Shown piece by piece: positions 1-11,583 of a DNA stretch of 64,000 bases. Origin of the DNA: Coix lacryma-jobi var. lacryma-jobi (Eukaryota; Streptophyta; Magnoliopsida; Poales; Poaceae). A program made the position numbers and the translations under genes. The notes beneath the pieces are model-generated. The model saw only the letters and a program-made list of their open reading frames with translations. It was not told the origin of the DNA and did not search any database. Every line of letters begins with the position of its first letter. The stretch's first letter is position 1. Location of the stretch: positions 158,156,357-158,220,356 of the forward strand of contig CM019824.1 in assembly GCA_009763385.1 (NCBI GenBank), written 5' to 3'.

Positions 1-804
1 GGGACTTGAAATGGATGAGATGAGATACCACGGATCGTAACTTCGTGAGCTGATCAGATAGCTGCTTGTTTTCGGTACAGTATAGAGAGGCTACTGAATC
101 TTTTTTTTTTAAAGGAGCAGACGATCGAGTAGATAAGATGACAAAAGACCACCATGACATGCTTGTGCTAACCGTTCAATAAGTAATAACCGTATACCTA
201 ATCACCTGTAAAGATGATTGATCCGTGCCAACGACATCCGATCCCACATCGGTCGCTCCGGCCTGGCGCGTGAGTGAGCGCCTCCCTTCCATTCCGTAGA
301 CAAGGATATGATGTTGCAGTGTTATGGAAATTTAGCACTAAAAACAAAACTATCAACTCACTAGTGTCGATATAATAATTATGAGTCAAGTGTCCGATTT
401 ACCCCCCTATACTAGCTAGCTAAAATCCAATATTAGACAGCATATACACATTAATAAAATTTGGAAACCGGAAAAAAAAAATACCCCACCCTAACCATTT
501 CAAAGTGGTTTCTTAGATAACTTTTGTTGATGTGACATTGGCCTACATGTGAGGTGGCCGCTTTTTCTATATTAAAAGATTCATGATTTCAATATGAAGT
601 TGAGTGAATATATATAAACTTCATAGCATATATATGTTGTAGATGTCCGGTGATCTTCAACTTTGTAGGTTGGCAACTTTTTATTTAAGATTTTGAAGAA
701 GCTTGAATATTTTCTAATTTATTAGATTTTGAAATTCAAAAATTTAAATTTTTGAAACGAGATCAGATGTTGACATGATCTATAACAGATCGAGTTGTAG
801 CTAC
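1..804. other. AT-rich repeat-like DNA, no gene seen
   Basis: I see no gene here. The sequence is AT-rich. From about 640 it repeats short phrases (tagttggcaactttttatttaagat-like, and gatctataac..gtagctacaag) that resume after the inserted LTR at about 6204-6500. The long LTR therefore landed inside an older, unclassified repeat. I could not find terminal repeats for that older element. Confidence 0.4.
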
Positions 805-1265
805 AAGTGTGTAACACCCCAGGTGTTAAATTAATTAAAATAAATTATAATTTAATAAGGAAAAGGCCAAAATCCTAGATGAGGAAAAATTCTAACCAGA
901 TGTTTGTTGCATTCATGCCGGTGCATAATTTTTATTGGGTGAAAAAGAATTTTTGCTAAACCCGTATAGGGCAAATCGGTTTTATTTTATTTAGAAATTA
1001 AATAAAAGAATTTATAAAAGTTTTATCAAAGCAAACTGAAAGTTTTATTTGCTAAACCTAGGAAAATATTTTTAAAACTTTTCAAACTTATTTTATTTCA
1101 AACTGTTTTGAAATTGGAATTTAAATGAGTTTGCAAAAAAGAATTTGAAAAGGGGAAAAAAAGAAAAGAAGAAGGCAGCTGGACCTTTCTCCTCTCCCTC
1201 TGTTCCCCTCCATCCTTCCCTTTTTGAAGCCGCGCGGCCCACTCCCTTCTCTCCCATTTCCCTTT

Positions 1266-2319
1266 GGAAAAAGTCTACTTTTCCTCCCTTAACTATTACG
1301 AAAGTCTGATTTTTCTCCTCGAACTCCAAAACCAGACGTAACGTCTCCCTCAACTATTGAAACAATGCAACTTACCTCCCTAAACGGTTTTGAACATTGG
1401 GTTTTCTACAGTTAAGGCGGTTTTGCTACAGTAACAGTAGTTTTGTCTTTTATTTATTTATTTTTTTCGTTGATTTTTTTTAAAAAAAATCATAGTAAAT
1501 CATAGAAAAATTATAAAATGGAAAATCCAATTTTGTTGAACTCCACATGAGTAGAACTACACAACAATCATATAATATGGTATGCTTTAGTACAAACTTT
1601 TTTATTGTAGCTTTAGATTTATGCTTTTTTGTAAATAAAATAAATTTATAATTAAGTTATACGCGATCCAATGAGTATGAAATTTTTACTACAGTTCAAA
1701 CATAAAATAATTAACCCAGCATAAAAATTTCATCATAATTGGACAATAGAAACTACAACGACTAATTATTTCAATTAAGTTCATACAATTATATGCTTTT
1801 TTATAATTAATTAGAATAATCCATAGTTGTAGTTTATATAGTCCAATTATGGTGGAATTTTTATGATAGGCTAATTATTATAATATTAAATTGTAATAAA
1901 AATTTCATACTCATTGGATCATGTATAACATAGCTATAAATTTATTTTAATTACAGGAAAGCATTTATATAAAGGTACAACAAAAACATTTTACTAAAGT
2001 ATACCATATTATATGTTCATTGTGTAGATCTACTCATGTGGAGTTCAATAAAATTGGATTTTCCATTTTTATGATTTTTCTGTGATTTACTATGTTTTTT
2101 TTTTAAAATTCAGCCAAGATAAATAAAAAAAGAAAATGACAAAACATCTGTTACTGTAGCAAAACCGCCTTAAGTGTAGCAAAACCACTGTTCAAAACCG
2201 TCCAGGGAGGTAAGTTGCATTGTTTCAATAATTGAGGGAGATGTTATGTCTAGTTTTGGAGTTCGAGGAGGAAAATCAGACTTTTGCAATAGTTAAGGGA
2301 GGAAAATTAGACTTTTTCC
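1266..2319. mobile_element. Mutator-like foldback MITE (1054 bp)
   Basis: The element starts GGAAAAAGTC and ends with the exact complement GACTTTTTCC. It is flanked by a perfect 9-bp duplication tttcccttt (1257-1265 and 2320-2328), the target-site length of Mutator-like elements. The inverted repeat continues far inward: the left arm (about 1266-1640) and right arm (about 1960-2319) match at high identity, including the segments around 1300-1400 and 2190-2290. Almost the whole element could fold into one hairpin. There is no transposase. It is inserted in the long solo LTR and is therefore younger than it. Confidence 0.88.
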
Positions 2320-3996
2320 TTTCCCTTTTCCTCTTCTCCCGACCCACCCCGCCTTCACCCGCGCGCACAGCCCAGCGCCAGCTCCCTCCCGGCCGCTCTC
2401 CCCTCAGCCCGCTCCGCCTCCACCCCGTGTCACCGGCCCACCCCCTCCTCGCTGCGCCCGCCCCGTTCCGGCCCACGCAAGCGCTCGCACGCAGCTGTCG
2501 CCGCGCGCGCGTTTCCCCCTCACCCCGTCGCTGGCCAGCGGGCTCTGCCCGTCAGCCTCTGCAGCCGCGGCCATTTTCTCCCCTCTCTCACCGACACGCG
2601 GACCCCGTCTGTCAGCTCCCTTCCTCAACCTTCAGTCGTATCTCCCGGCGCTCCCAGTCCCTCCTCCTGATCTCCTCTCTTCACGGAGCGCCCCTCAGCG
2701 TCGAGTCGCGTCACTACCCCCCCCCCCCCTTTTCTCGTAGACTACAAGTAGCTCCCACCTCCATCGCCGCCACACAACCCTAGCTACCCCTTCCACCACT
2801 GAACACCGCTGCCGCCATAGTCGAGCTCGGCCCGAGCTCGGGTTTGCCCTACTGCAAGACCATCGCAGGCCCCCCTCCCCGCGCTGTTGGCCTTTCTGGT
2901 TCGCTCCGTGTCCGTCTGACCCCTCTTCAGAGCAAAACCGGGAGCCTACACCCCTCCTCACCCCGACCGAGCACGCCCCGCCGCCGGTCTACGTCGCCCG
3001 GCGCCACCAAGCTCCGACAGGCGACATCAACACCACGGACGGACTCGTGGTGAGATCCTCGCCTCATCCCACCTTATCTCGCAGTCATCCATCGCCTGTA
3101 GCCGTTTCCAGGTAGCTCCGACCATGGCACCGCCGTGCGGGCCAAAGCGCCGCCAGGGCTCGCCATTCCTCCCGATCTCTCACCCGCGTCGTCCGATCCA
3201 GGCCGAACGACCAAGATTAGTTGGGCCAGTGAAACGGTATGCACCGGGCTCACCAGGCCGTGGACGCAGTCCACCATCCCTCGCGCATCTCGTCCACCAC
3301 ACAGTAGCGCGCCCCAACAAATCCCCACACGCCACATGGCACCGGCCAGCGCACCGCGGGCGCGCCCTGGCAGATTAGCAGAAAGCCCCTCGAGTTAAGC
3401 CGAAACCAACCCGCACTCCATATCCCTATTCTCTGAGTCTTGGTCAATTTCTGATCTAGCCCCTGTATTCCGGACAAAGTGAGGCCCGGTCCAGCCGACT
3501 ATCATTTTCAGTTTTAATTTATTTATTAAAATGCAAAATAACTTCAATCCATTTACGAAATGCCACCTGACTTCAAAAGCCCATAACTTAGCTCATTTTA
3601 ACTCTGTTTTGACCCGTTCAAGTCACGTTAGATTCGTCTTATTGAGCTCTATGCGATATATCAGTTTATGATCTGTTTTCATAATGTTGATGTACTGTTC
3701 CTTGTATTGCTTTGTTTGAGCCATGTTTGATGGTTGAACCAGCGAGTGCGAGCTACGCGGAACCCCGGAATCAAGTATGTGCCCCTGCAGATTTGACCCA
3801 ACCCGAAGACAAGTGTTCTTGAACATCTTGCTCCTGTATTTATTTTATTTTTAGTTAGAGTAGTTAGATCCGGTAGTTGCATGCAGTCTTAAATTGAATC
3901 CTATTATATGATTTACTAGCACTTATTATATTTTCTTTGACACCTAGTTTGGGATGATATGGGTAGAAATCATGCTTAGCCTTACTGTGTTGGGAT

Positions 3997-4912
3997 CAGG
4001 GGCGGATTTGGGCCCAGGCTGCCCGGGCTGCAGCCCGGGGCAACACCCAAAAACTCCATGAACAAGATATATAAAAACCCCGTAAAAACGGCCAGCTAGC
4101 CCAATAGCCCACCCCAAGTGGAGGAAAGCCCAGCAGCCTCCCATCCTAGCCCTGGTGGCCGCAAGCGCAACCCCGACTCTCCGCTGTCCGCTCTCGGCCT
4201 CGACGCGGATCCTGAGACGGCCGATAGCGCAGTCGCGTGAGTCGCGACGGCCGATAGCGGTCGCTCTGGCTCCGGCCTCCGGCCTCCGCACCCTCATGCC
4301 CTCGGTCCTCCTGTTGTCGGCATCTGGCTCCCACATCCCGGTCCCTGCTTGTACGCCGCCCTGCTAGCTGGCAAGCGATCCCCTAGCGTCACATCGCAGC
4401 CTCATAGGAGTCCACCAGTCTCTAGTTCTCGACTCCCTAGTCCCTATTAGTACTAGCTACTCCACTACTACTCCATAGCATGGATTTCTATTGTTGAATC
4501 TTACTTTGCAATTCTAACATTTCAAGACTTAATAAACAATAAATTTGCCGCTTGAGGTTCTGAGGTGCGTGTTGTATACTTGTATTAGTCTATTTCAATA
4601 CATAATGTTATTTTGCTTTTTGAAGAACTGACATTTGGAAAAAAAATTATGTAGTATTAAGGATGTTGGTACAAGTGGTGTGAAATCGCAAAGATATATA
4701 TGAGTTTTTTTCTGCCATGTATGGCTCTTTATTTGATAGTTTTCTGGTCCCAATGTTCTATATATTGTTTTTGTCGATTGTTTCGGCTCTTTGAATCAAT
4801 ATATCGTTATGTCTTCTTTGAAACCATGTTATATCTAATAGTCATGACTATTATATTTTTTAGCCTTATATTAGTTAGCTCGGGGCGCAGTCCATTTCTG
4901 GATCCGCCACTG
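3997..4912. mobile_element. Non-autonomous hAT element
   Basis: The ends are CAGGGGCGGAT at the left and ATCCGCCACTG at the right, inverted repeats of about 11 bp with mismatches. The flanking 8-bp target duplications are gttgggat and cttgggat (7 of 8 identical). An 8-bp duplication with CAG..CTG ends is typical of the hAT superfamily. Just inside the left end is a GC-rich palindrome, gggctgcagccc. The same end and palindrome occur in the 188-bp element at 37527-37714, so the two belong to one family. No transposase frame was found. It sits inside the long solo LTR. Confidence 0.75.
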
Positions 4913-6203
4913 CTTGGGATGGGTTGGTTAATTAAATATGAATCCTGATTAATGATCTATGGAACATGTGGTTGGTATTGTTGTAGTATGGTGAGTAGGA
5001 AAATCCGGCACTATGGACCGTACTGGTGGTTTTTGTGTCGTGGGACTTGGCAGCTGGTTTTAGTTTTTGGTTTTGGGCCTATGCTAGATTTATCCTGCCT
5101 GGATCTCTAGGACACGGTTCTCGGAGCATGTAACCCGGTTACACAACATAACCATGAGGTCTGGATGAGCTGGACCTGGCTAATTAATTAGTTTCCTCCA
5201 AGTTATGCTACACGGGGTTGTATAGTGGCTCAAGAGGGGTCCCTTGGGGTCGTAGACTTATGGATAGGGGAGAAACCTTAGAGTACGTGTAACACAAGTT
5301 TGGAGGGGCTTTGTAAAGGCCTTGTAGTGTGACATCGCTATGCACCTTGGCAGTGTTTAGCGTGACGGGGAACACATGACTTATGGGTAACGATGTGCAA
5401 CATTTGCAGAGTGTAAAACTGATATATCAGCCGTGCTCACGGTCACGAGCGGCTTCGACTTCTTCGAGATTAGTTGGTTACTGGTTCGGGTCATCTGATG
5501 GACTTCAGGTGCGGTTGCCTGATGGACTTCAAGTGTGGGTTTGCTTGGTGCGACTCCAAGTGCGATTGCTTGGTGTGACTCTAAGTGTTGGTTGCTCGGT
5601 GTGACTCCGAGTGTGGTTTGCTCGGTGCGACTCCGAGTGTTGTTACTTTTCTACAGTGTCTGTGGTTATAACCTAGTAAATAGGTGCATAAGAAATAGTA
5701 TTTAATAGGATGTGTTGCTTTAGGCGCTTGAGTCAAACAGAGTCAGCCTATCTTTGTTATTAGCCTCATAAGCATATATTTCCTACAATTGCGGAGTACA
5801 TTTCGATGTACTCACCCTTCCTCTTTGAACCCCCTCTACCCCACCCAGACACTGGAGTCTATGACGCGGAGCAGAAGTACCGAGAAGACGGTGGATACAA
5901 CTCCGACAACTTGTACCCAGGAGACGGTGGATATGACCCAAACGACTTGTACTAGGATGGCGCAGCCCCCGGTCGACCTTCCTGTGGAGATGGCGTCCAG
6001 TTTCCGCGAGTCTACATTAGAGTTAGACTGAGAGTCTGTACTTTTCTTTTGGATCTGAGGGTCATTTTTGTAATAATGTTCGATAAATTAATAAAAGCAT
6101 TGTTTTGATATTTACTATGATGTCGATATATGTATGAATATTGATCCTGATATACATACATTGTGCTCCAATTTTGTTTTTAAAATTAGGGTGTGACAAA
6201 GTG

Positions 6204-7728
6204 TGATCTATAACTTTGTAGCTACAAGTTCTTAGATTTTGAAAATTATTTTTAATTTTTTCAAAATGATCTCTCGGATGCTGACGCTTTCAATGCAATC
6301 AACAACTATGTAGTTGACTGTATTTTTATTTGAGATCGTTTAGAATCCTAAATATTTATTTTAATTCTCAGATTTTGAAATTTTATTTTTTAAAATTTTC
6401 CAACTGATCTCAAACTTAATATTGTCTATACTCAGTAAATTTTATAGTTGACAACTTCTTTATTTAAGATTATTTAGAGATCCAATAAAATTCAAATTTG
6501 CTTGGATGAAGACATGCTATGTACCAAATTTGTAGTGTTTAATGAATTTAAAACTTTCTAGTTGATTTTTTACATTTAAGATATCTAGAAGCATAAATAC
6601 TTTAATAAAATATGATATGGCTGACAAAACCAAAGACATATGGGCTGGGCTCATATGCCACAAGGGTGTTCTATCAGCTAAAACCACAATCAAAATCACT
6701 TTAAACTATCTTAGGCGGGTGATTTATCCTGTTTGAAATTTAAGGGGCCAAGGGAGTATGCTAACATGTGATGGTATTTTTTTAATTCATCGATAAAGTT
6801 AATGGGCAATCGGTGTTTGTAAAAAGTATAAATAAACATAATAAAAAAGAAGTATAAATAACGAAAAGAGTCGATAACCAGCAACTGAAGCTCAAGACAT
6901 GAGACAGACAGACGTAAACACGGTAAGCTCTAGAGCCTGTTTGGCGCCCAACCACCGCACACCACGCGAGGTGTGGCACCGCCGTCGAATCTGTGGCGTT
7001 GTGATAATAAAAGTGGCCGCCACAACCATGGCAAAAATCAACACACAAATGAACGGAAAGGTTCTGTGGCTGCTTTAACTTAGACACAATCCAAACGCTA
7101 GCCAAGGTGTTGTGGCAGTCGTGAGTGTGGCGTGGCGAGTGTTGGTGATGAACCGAACAGCCTATTGCCGTGAGTTTAGATAATTGGGTGTTATTTCTAA
7201 GGCCTCTTTGGCAAAGTTTATGCAGCTTCAGATTTTTTGGCAAACTTATATAGCGCTACTGCCAAGTGCCAAGTTATTTTAGCAGAAGGTGAAACTGTTT
7301 CGTTGTCTCTGCAGCTACTATAGCGTAGGAGGAGCTACAGTGGTATCCTATCCGTGTTGAATTGAATTTGAAGCTAAGAAATCAGTGAGAAGATCTCTTC
7401 CACAAGCTATCCTCTCTAGACTCTAGTGCCGTGCTCACGCAACGCAGTCACGCTCACGCCTCGGCAATTTGCCGGCTACGCAGCAACGCAGTCAACGCAA
7501 GAGAAGAAGAGCTCAAACCAGTCGCGTGGTGTATTTTGTTAACATTTCCATAAAACGAGTCCGATGGCGAGCACAGCCCAACTCAACACCAACCACGGGC
7601 CTCTTTGTCTTCTTTTCCAGTAATGGGCCGGCGCATCCGCGATCCAGTGCCGAGTAACAGCCAGCCCACACGGACCGGCCTATGCCAAACAGACCTTATA
7701 TAAAAGCAGCCGTTTGCGGAAAAATATA
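6204..7728. other. Repeat-derived intergenic DNA, no gene seen
   Basis: Up to about 6740 this continues the unclassified AT-rich repeat interrupted at 809. From about 6780 to 7728 the sequence is less repetitive. The 153-residue frame on the minus strand (6782-7243) shows no recognisable domain, and its composition looks like chance. A phrase near 7200-7330 (ggcctctttggcaaa..) resembles the end of a small DNA transposon, but I could not pair it with a second end. Confidence 0.35.
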
Positions 7729-8230
7729 GGGAGAATTATTTATTTGCCCTCAAAAAAACTTTGGTTACTTATATGGCATTTTATTTTTTGAAGTTGTGTA
7801 TATAGCCTTAAAATGAAACTTTGTTACTTATTTGGCCTTCCGTTAGATTTGAGGGCATAACAGTGTTAAGTGTTGGGTAAAAAGACCATTTTACCCCTGC
7901 GCCCAAAAAAATAAAAAAACAGTGTATAAAACAGTATATATATATAAATTATATATATATTGTTCATATTTATATATTGTTCATATTTATATATATTGTT
8001 CATATATATATATATACTATTCATATTTATATATATTCTGTTTTTTTATTTTTTTAGGCGCATGGGCAAAATGGTCCTTTACTCAATACTTAACACCGTT
8101 ATGCCCTCAAATCTAACGGAAGGCCAAGTAAGTAACAAAGTTTTATTTTGAGGCCATATATACAACTTCAAAAAATAAAGGGCCATATAAGTAACCAGAG
8201 TTTTTTTGAGGCCAAACAAATAATTCTCCC
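7729..8230. mobile_element. Mutator-like foldback MITE (502 bp)
   Basis: The ends are GGGAGAATTATT and AATAATTCTCCC, exact complements. They are flanked by the perfect 9-bp duplication aaaaatata (7720-7728 and 8231-8239). Arms of about 180 bp are near-complementary, for example the phrases around 7830-7890 and 8070-8130. The loop, about 7920-8040, is an AT-rich run in which a phrase like tgttcatatttatata recurs. The 9-bp duplication points to the Mutator superfamily. No coding capacity. Confidence 0.88.
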
Positions 8231-8512
8231 AAAAATATATGTTGATTTCCCCCAACACCTCCTCCCAAAGAAATGTATCTAGCCCGGCCGAACATACTCA
8301 AATATTTGTCGCTACGATTTAGGTACCAAAAAATAAAATTAACTAGATTTATATAAAGTATATTTTTATCTTCAATTAAATTTATTATAAAAAGTAGATT
8401 CAGCGATCTATCTAATAATATTAATAATATCTTATAAATATTAATATGTTTTTTAAAATATTTAGTTAAAGTTATTTTTTAGAAATCGAGATCGACAATT
8501 AAAAAGGGCTGG

Positions 8513-9404
8513 TATATATGGCCATGCAGCCCGAGGCCCGTTGGCCCGGCCTGTGGCACGGGGTTTTGGCCCGGCCCGAGGCACGGTGTCGACGGGCCCG
8601 GGCCGGCACGGCCCGAGGCACTAGGCCATGCCTGGGCCGCCACTCTGGCCCGTGGCACGGCCCGGTCGAATAAATGGCCCGGTAGCGGCCCGATAAAAAA
8701 AAGAGATCTGTTAAATTGACAAGTCTTTATGTTGAAATTTGGCCCAGCCCACATTAGACATATATATTGTTCTCTAACCCTAACAGAAGCCCAACTCTCA
8801 TGTCTCCACCCATGTTGTCGCCGCCCCCAACCCCCTCCACGGCTCCGCGCCCCCTTCGGCCCTTCCTCTTCCCCCGCCGGCTCTCTCTTTCTCCACCCAA
8901 GTTGTTGCCGCCCCCAACCCCCTCCACGGCTCCGCGCCCCCTTCCTCTTCCCCCGCCGGCTCTCTCTTTCGCACTCAATCGATTGTTGCCCGACCCTCGA
9001 GCGCCCGAAGCCGAAGCTCCGTCGCGCCCCCTTCCTCCTCCCTCGCCGGCCCTCCTCCCCGTCCGAGCGCCCGAAGCCGAAGCTCCGCCGCGCCCCCTTC
9101 CTCCTCCCCCGCCGGTCCCCCGCCGGCCCTCCTCCCCGTCGTGCGCAACGTTTGTAGCGCGGCGGCCGGCGGCGCCAGGATGTCCTCCGTCGTGCTCTTG
9201 GGCTGCCTGCGGCACGCCGGCACGCCGTGCCCACGGGCCGGCCCGACGGCCCATGGGCCGTGCCTTGGGCCGAAGGCCAGGCACGATGCCCGCAGCGGCA
9301 CGGCCCGACAGGCACGGCGGCCCGTAGAGGCACGAGGCCGGGTCGGCACGGCACGGCCCGCCATGCCGCCGGGCCGGGCCGGCATGGCCCGATGGCCATC
9401 TATA
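8513..9404. mobile_element. GC-rich hAT-like element with 8-bp TSD (892 bp)
   Basis: The left end reads TATATATGGCCATGCAGCCCG. The right end, read on the other strand, begins TATAGATGGCCAT. The flanks are perfect 8-bp duplications agggctgg at 8505-8512 and 9405-9412. The subterminal DNA is packed with ggcccg and ggcacgg motifs in both orientations. The middle (8740-9160) holds a TATA-like run, a taaccctaac telo-box (8775-8784) and a pyrimidine-rich, partly duplicated leader (8810-8880 against 8890-8960), which looks like the remnant of a promoter and 5' leader. The 8-bp duplication suggests hAT, although TATA.. ends are not the usual CAG.. hAT ends. The long overlapping frames across it are products of GC-rich DNA. 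Confidence 0.65.
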
Positions 9405-9412
9405 AGGGCTGG

Positions 9413-10319
9413 ATTGGGTAGGCTCGTGCAGTCGTGCGTCTACCTGAGGCTCTCGGTAAAAGTAGAACACAAGTGCAACTCAAGCGTGACACACGGATGC
9501 CAAAACTTTTGTGACGCATGCGAGCCGCATTCCGGCAAACACAAGCGTGTTCACTCATGGTGGTCTAGGAGACAGATCGAGTATCACTGAGACTGGCTAT
9601 GACAGTATGGGTGGTGGTTCCTTTTAGAACCGACAGACACAAAGGTTTTTTATAGCACATTTTCTATATTTCAGACGCTTGAACAGTTTTGTTTTTGTTC
9701 TTTTATAGAAAAATATTGTCATCTGTTTTTGTCATTTGTGCTAATAGATTTAGGTCATTAGATGAAGATCTGAAGGTTGTAGTTGTTGTCTGAAAAAATG
9801 TTATATTTCAGGCGCCTGAAATATAGCAAATCACTTTTTATAGTATGATGAAATTGGGACGGCCGGCTCTGTTCGCTTGGCTACAAGTCAGTTTTAATCC
9901 GTACAAATTAGTCATGAAAGAGTATTTTTCTCTCACAACAAATCAGCTATTTCAGCTTATTTCCGGCTCATAAATCGTGACAGAACCGGAATTTCTTTGG
10001 ACATCTCAACTACCAGTCTACCACGCACTAGCTAAAGACTACATAAATAGTCAATTTCGGTGAGATGCTAGAGCAGACATCCAAATCCTTGGACGGCCCC
10101 AGTGATGTCTAAAACAGAGCAAGAAGTGTCCGGCGCAAGTTCTAGCAGAGCTTTGGTCTTCCACGGTCAACGGCACCAACACTATTATTCCCTTCAGGCC
10201 TTCACAACGGTTTTCACACTCACTTTCCACATATACAGCAGGGTCCACATCTCATGTAGGCAAAGAGCAGCTCCAGTTTGGACACAAAGCGACGCGAACC
10301 GTAGGAAAAGACAACGAAT
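9413..10319. other. Intergenic DNA with a small MITE remnant
   Basis: No gene was recognised. At about 9866-9990 there is a short segment beginning ggctctgttcgcttggct and ending ..gacagaaccgg. Its interior (caaattagtcatgaaagagt..) is related in style to the elements near 33750 and 36210, a common grass MITE whose ends resemble GGCCTGTTCGCTTGG. The target duplication could not be confirmed. The rest is unique-looking sequence without a convincing reading frame. Confidence 0.4.
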
Positions 10320-10553
10320 TTCCTCTGTCCTAAAAATAATTATTGTTATCGTTTTTTAAAAAATAATTTTGACAAAATATATTTTAAGAAATATTAATAT
10401 TTACGATGCATGATTGTATCATCAGAAAAATCTTTAAATCTAGTTTTTTATCAAAATTGTTTAGAGATATAAAGATTGCATGTATTTTTAAAAAATCAAG
10501 ATAAATTTATGGTATGAAAACTTAAAGTGGCAGATAATTTAGGATAGAGGGAG
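10320..10553. mobile_element. Degraded Stowaway-like MITE
   Basis: The left end (cctctgtcctaaaaataatt) and right end (ttaggatagagggag, followed by ta) are a decayed version of the CTCCCTCCGTCC..GGACGGAGGGAG inverted repeat of grass Stowaway elements. The interior shares the ttttgacaaaatatatttta phrase with the segment at about 20600-20640. It is non-coding. Confidence 0.55.
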
Positions 10554-11583
10554 TATATATTGGAATTGAACGTTTGATGTCAGATCCAAAATCACAGTTT
10601 GCGGATGAGTTGCCCGTATAAAAGATTCTTTTTGAATATGTCACCTCTCGCTGGCACCACTTGGACAAAGATGATTTTTTCTATAAAAAAAATTATTCGA
10701 GTCCCTCAAGTTGATGCATATGTTGAGGCAACGAACACTATTTTTTGTTCGAGCACATCGTTTAATGTAACATTAGAGTTTCTCTAAAGGATCTAGATTT
10801 TTTATTACTATTTATTGTCAGATATAAATAAAACAAACTTCCAAACCCAAATAGTAGTTTGGGGAAAGGATTAGGGGAACCTAATTTCTACTTGAAATAA
10901 AAAACCATTGACGTTTCTAAGGCTGGAAACTATTTCTTCGAGAAAGCAAAAACCTGCCTCATAGAGGCTAAATCCGTTTCACGGTGCAAGTTTAGGCTAA
11001 TATTTTTTAAAAGAAAAATAAAAGCCTTATTTTAGTCGCAATATAAACACAAACACTTGTATATGTACGCACACAATACCTATATAAACGCACGCTTACA
11101 TGCTCCATGTTTATGAGCACATCCGAATGATTGTGTCAATAGATTTCAATTCTCATAAATATACGCACACACTCACATTGAGCCGACGTATTTCATATAA
11201 TATACTAATACTAGTGAAATGGGGAACCACAGGATGACAGGGGAGAAGGGATTTCGTGATTTTATATATTAACTTATTGCTGTAATCTTGGGACTCTACT
11301 TATCTATACCTCTTATAATTGTAAACCCCACTAGCAATTCTCTCAACATGCAAGTTGTCCACCTCAGCAATGCACTATCTTATGCAATTAAAATCCACTA
11401 GCACAAATGATGTCCACGTCAGCAAAACACATAAACATTTTATTACCCACGTCAACATGCCACGTAATCCATTTACATTTATTTATAACAATTTATATAC
11501 TCTAATTTTATAATAAAACCATCTTTAATTCCCATTGCAACGCGCGGGGTATCCCTACAAGCCGATTTTAGTCTATATAAATC
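10554..11583. other. Intergenic DNA, possible Helitron-like remnant
   Basis: No gene was seen. The part 11303-11560 starts TCTATACC after an A. Near its right side is an imperfect hairpin, cccattgcaacgcgcgggg. That layout recalls plant Helitron termini, but the expected terminal CTRR followed by T is absent (ctac is found), so I leave it as a possible remnant only. Confidence 0.3.

Larger units (their letters stand above)
810..6198 (+). repeat. Long solo LTR, probable Gypsy (Del/Tekay-like size)
   Basis: The segment begins TGTAACACCC and ends GGGTGTGACA, so it has LTR-type TG..CA ends. It is flanked by the perfect 5-bp duplication aagtg at 805-809 and 6199-6203. There is no gag or pol inside, so it reads as a solo LTR left by recombination between the two LTRs of a retrotransposon. 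Once the two nested elements (1266-2319 and 3997-4912) are removed it is about 3.4 kb, close to the 3.3-kb related copy at 42833-46134, which has matching ends and the same internal order. LTRs of this length are known in Del/Tekay chromoviruses; that lineage is inferred, because no coding domain is present to test it. The GC-rich stretch 2330-3400 produces long chance frames that I do not regard as genes. Confidence 0.75.

Noticed and set aside
2232..3398. Long plus- and minus-strand frames (up to 183 residues) in GC-rich DNA
   Set aside because: They overlap on both strands, start in a MITE terminus and lie inside a long LTR whose second copy has different frames at the same place. The composition is simple (Pro/Arg/Ser).
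4700..4948. 82-residue Phe/Leu-rich membrane-like frame
   Set aside because: It lies inside a hAT element and runs over its right end; the hydrophobic look comes from T-rich DNA.
8479..9590. Overlapping frames of 238-306 residues
   Set aside because: They run across the inverted ends of a GC-rich DNA element and are rich in Arg/Gly/Pro on every frame, as expected from ggcccg repeats. No domain was seen.
11303..11560. Helitron with TCTATACC start and gcaacgcgcg hairpin
   Set aside because: The expected CTRR end followed by T was not found, so it is listed only as a possible remnant.
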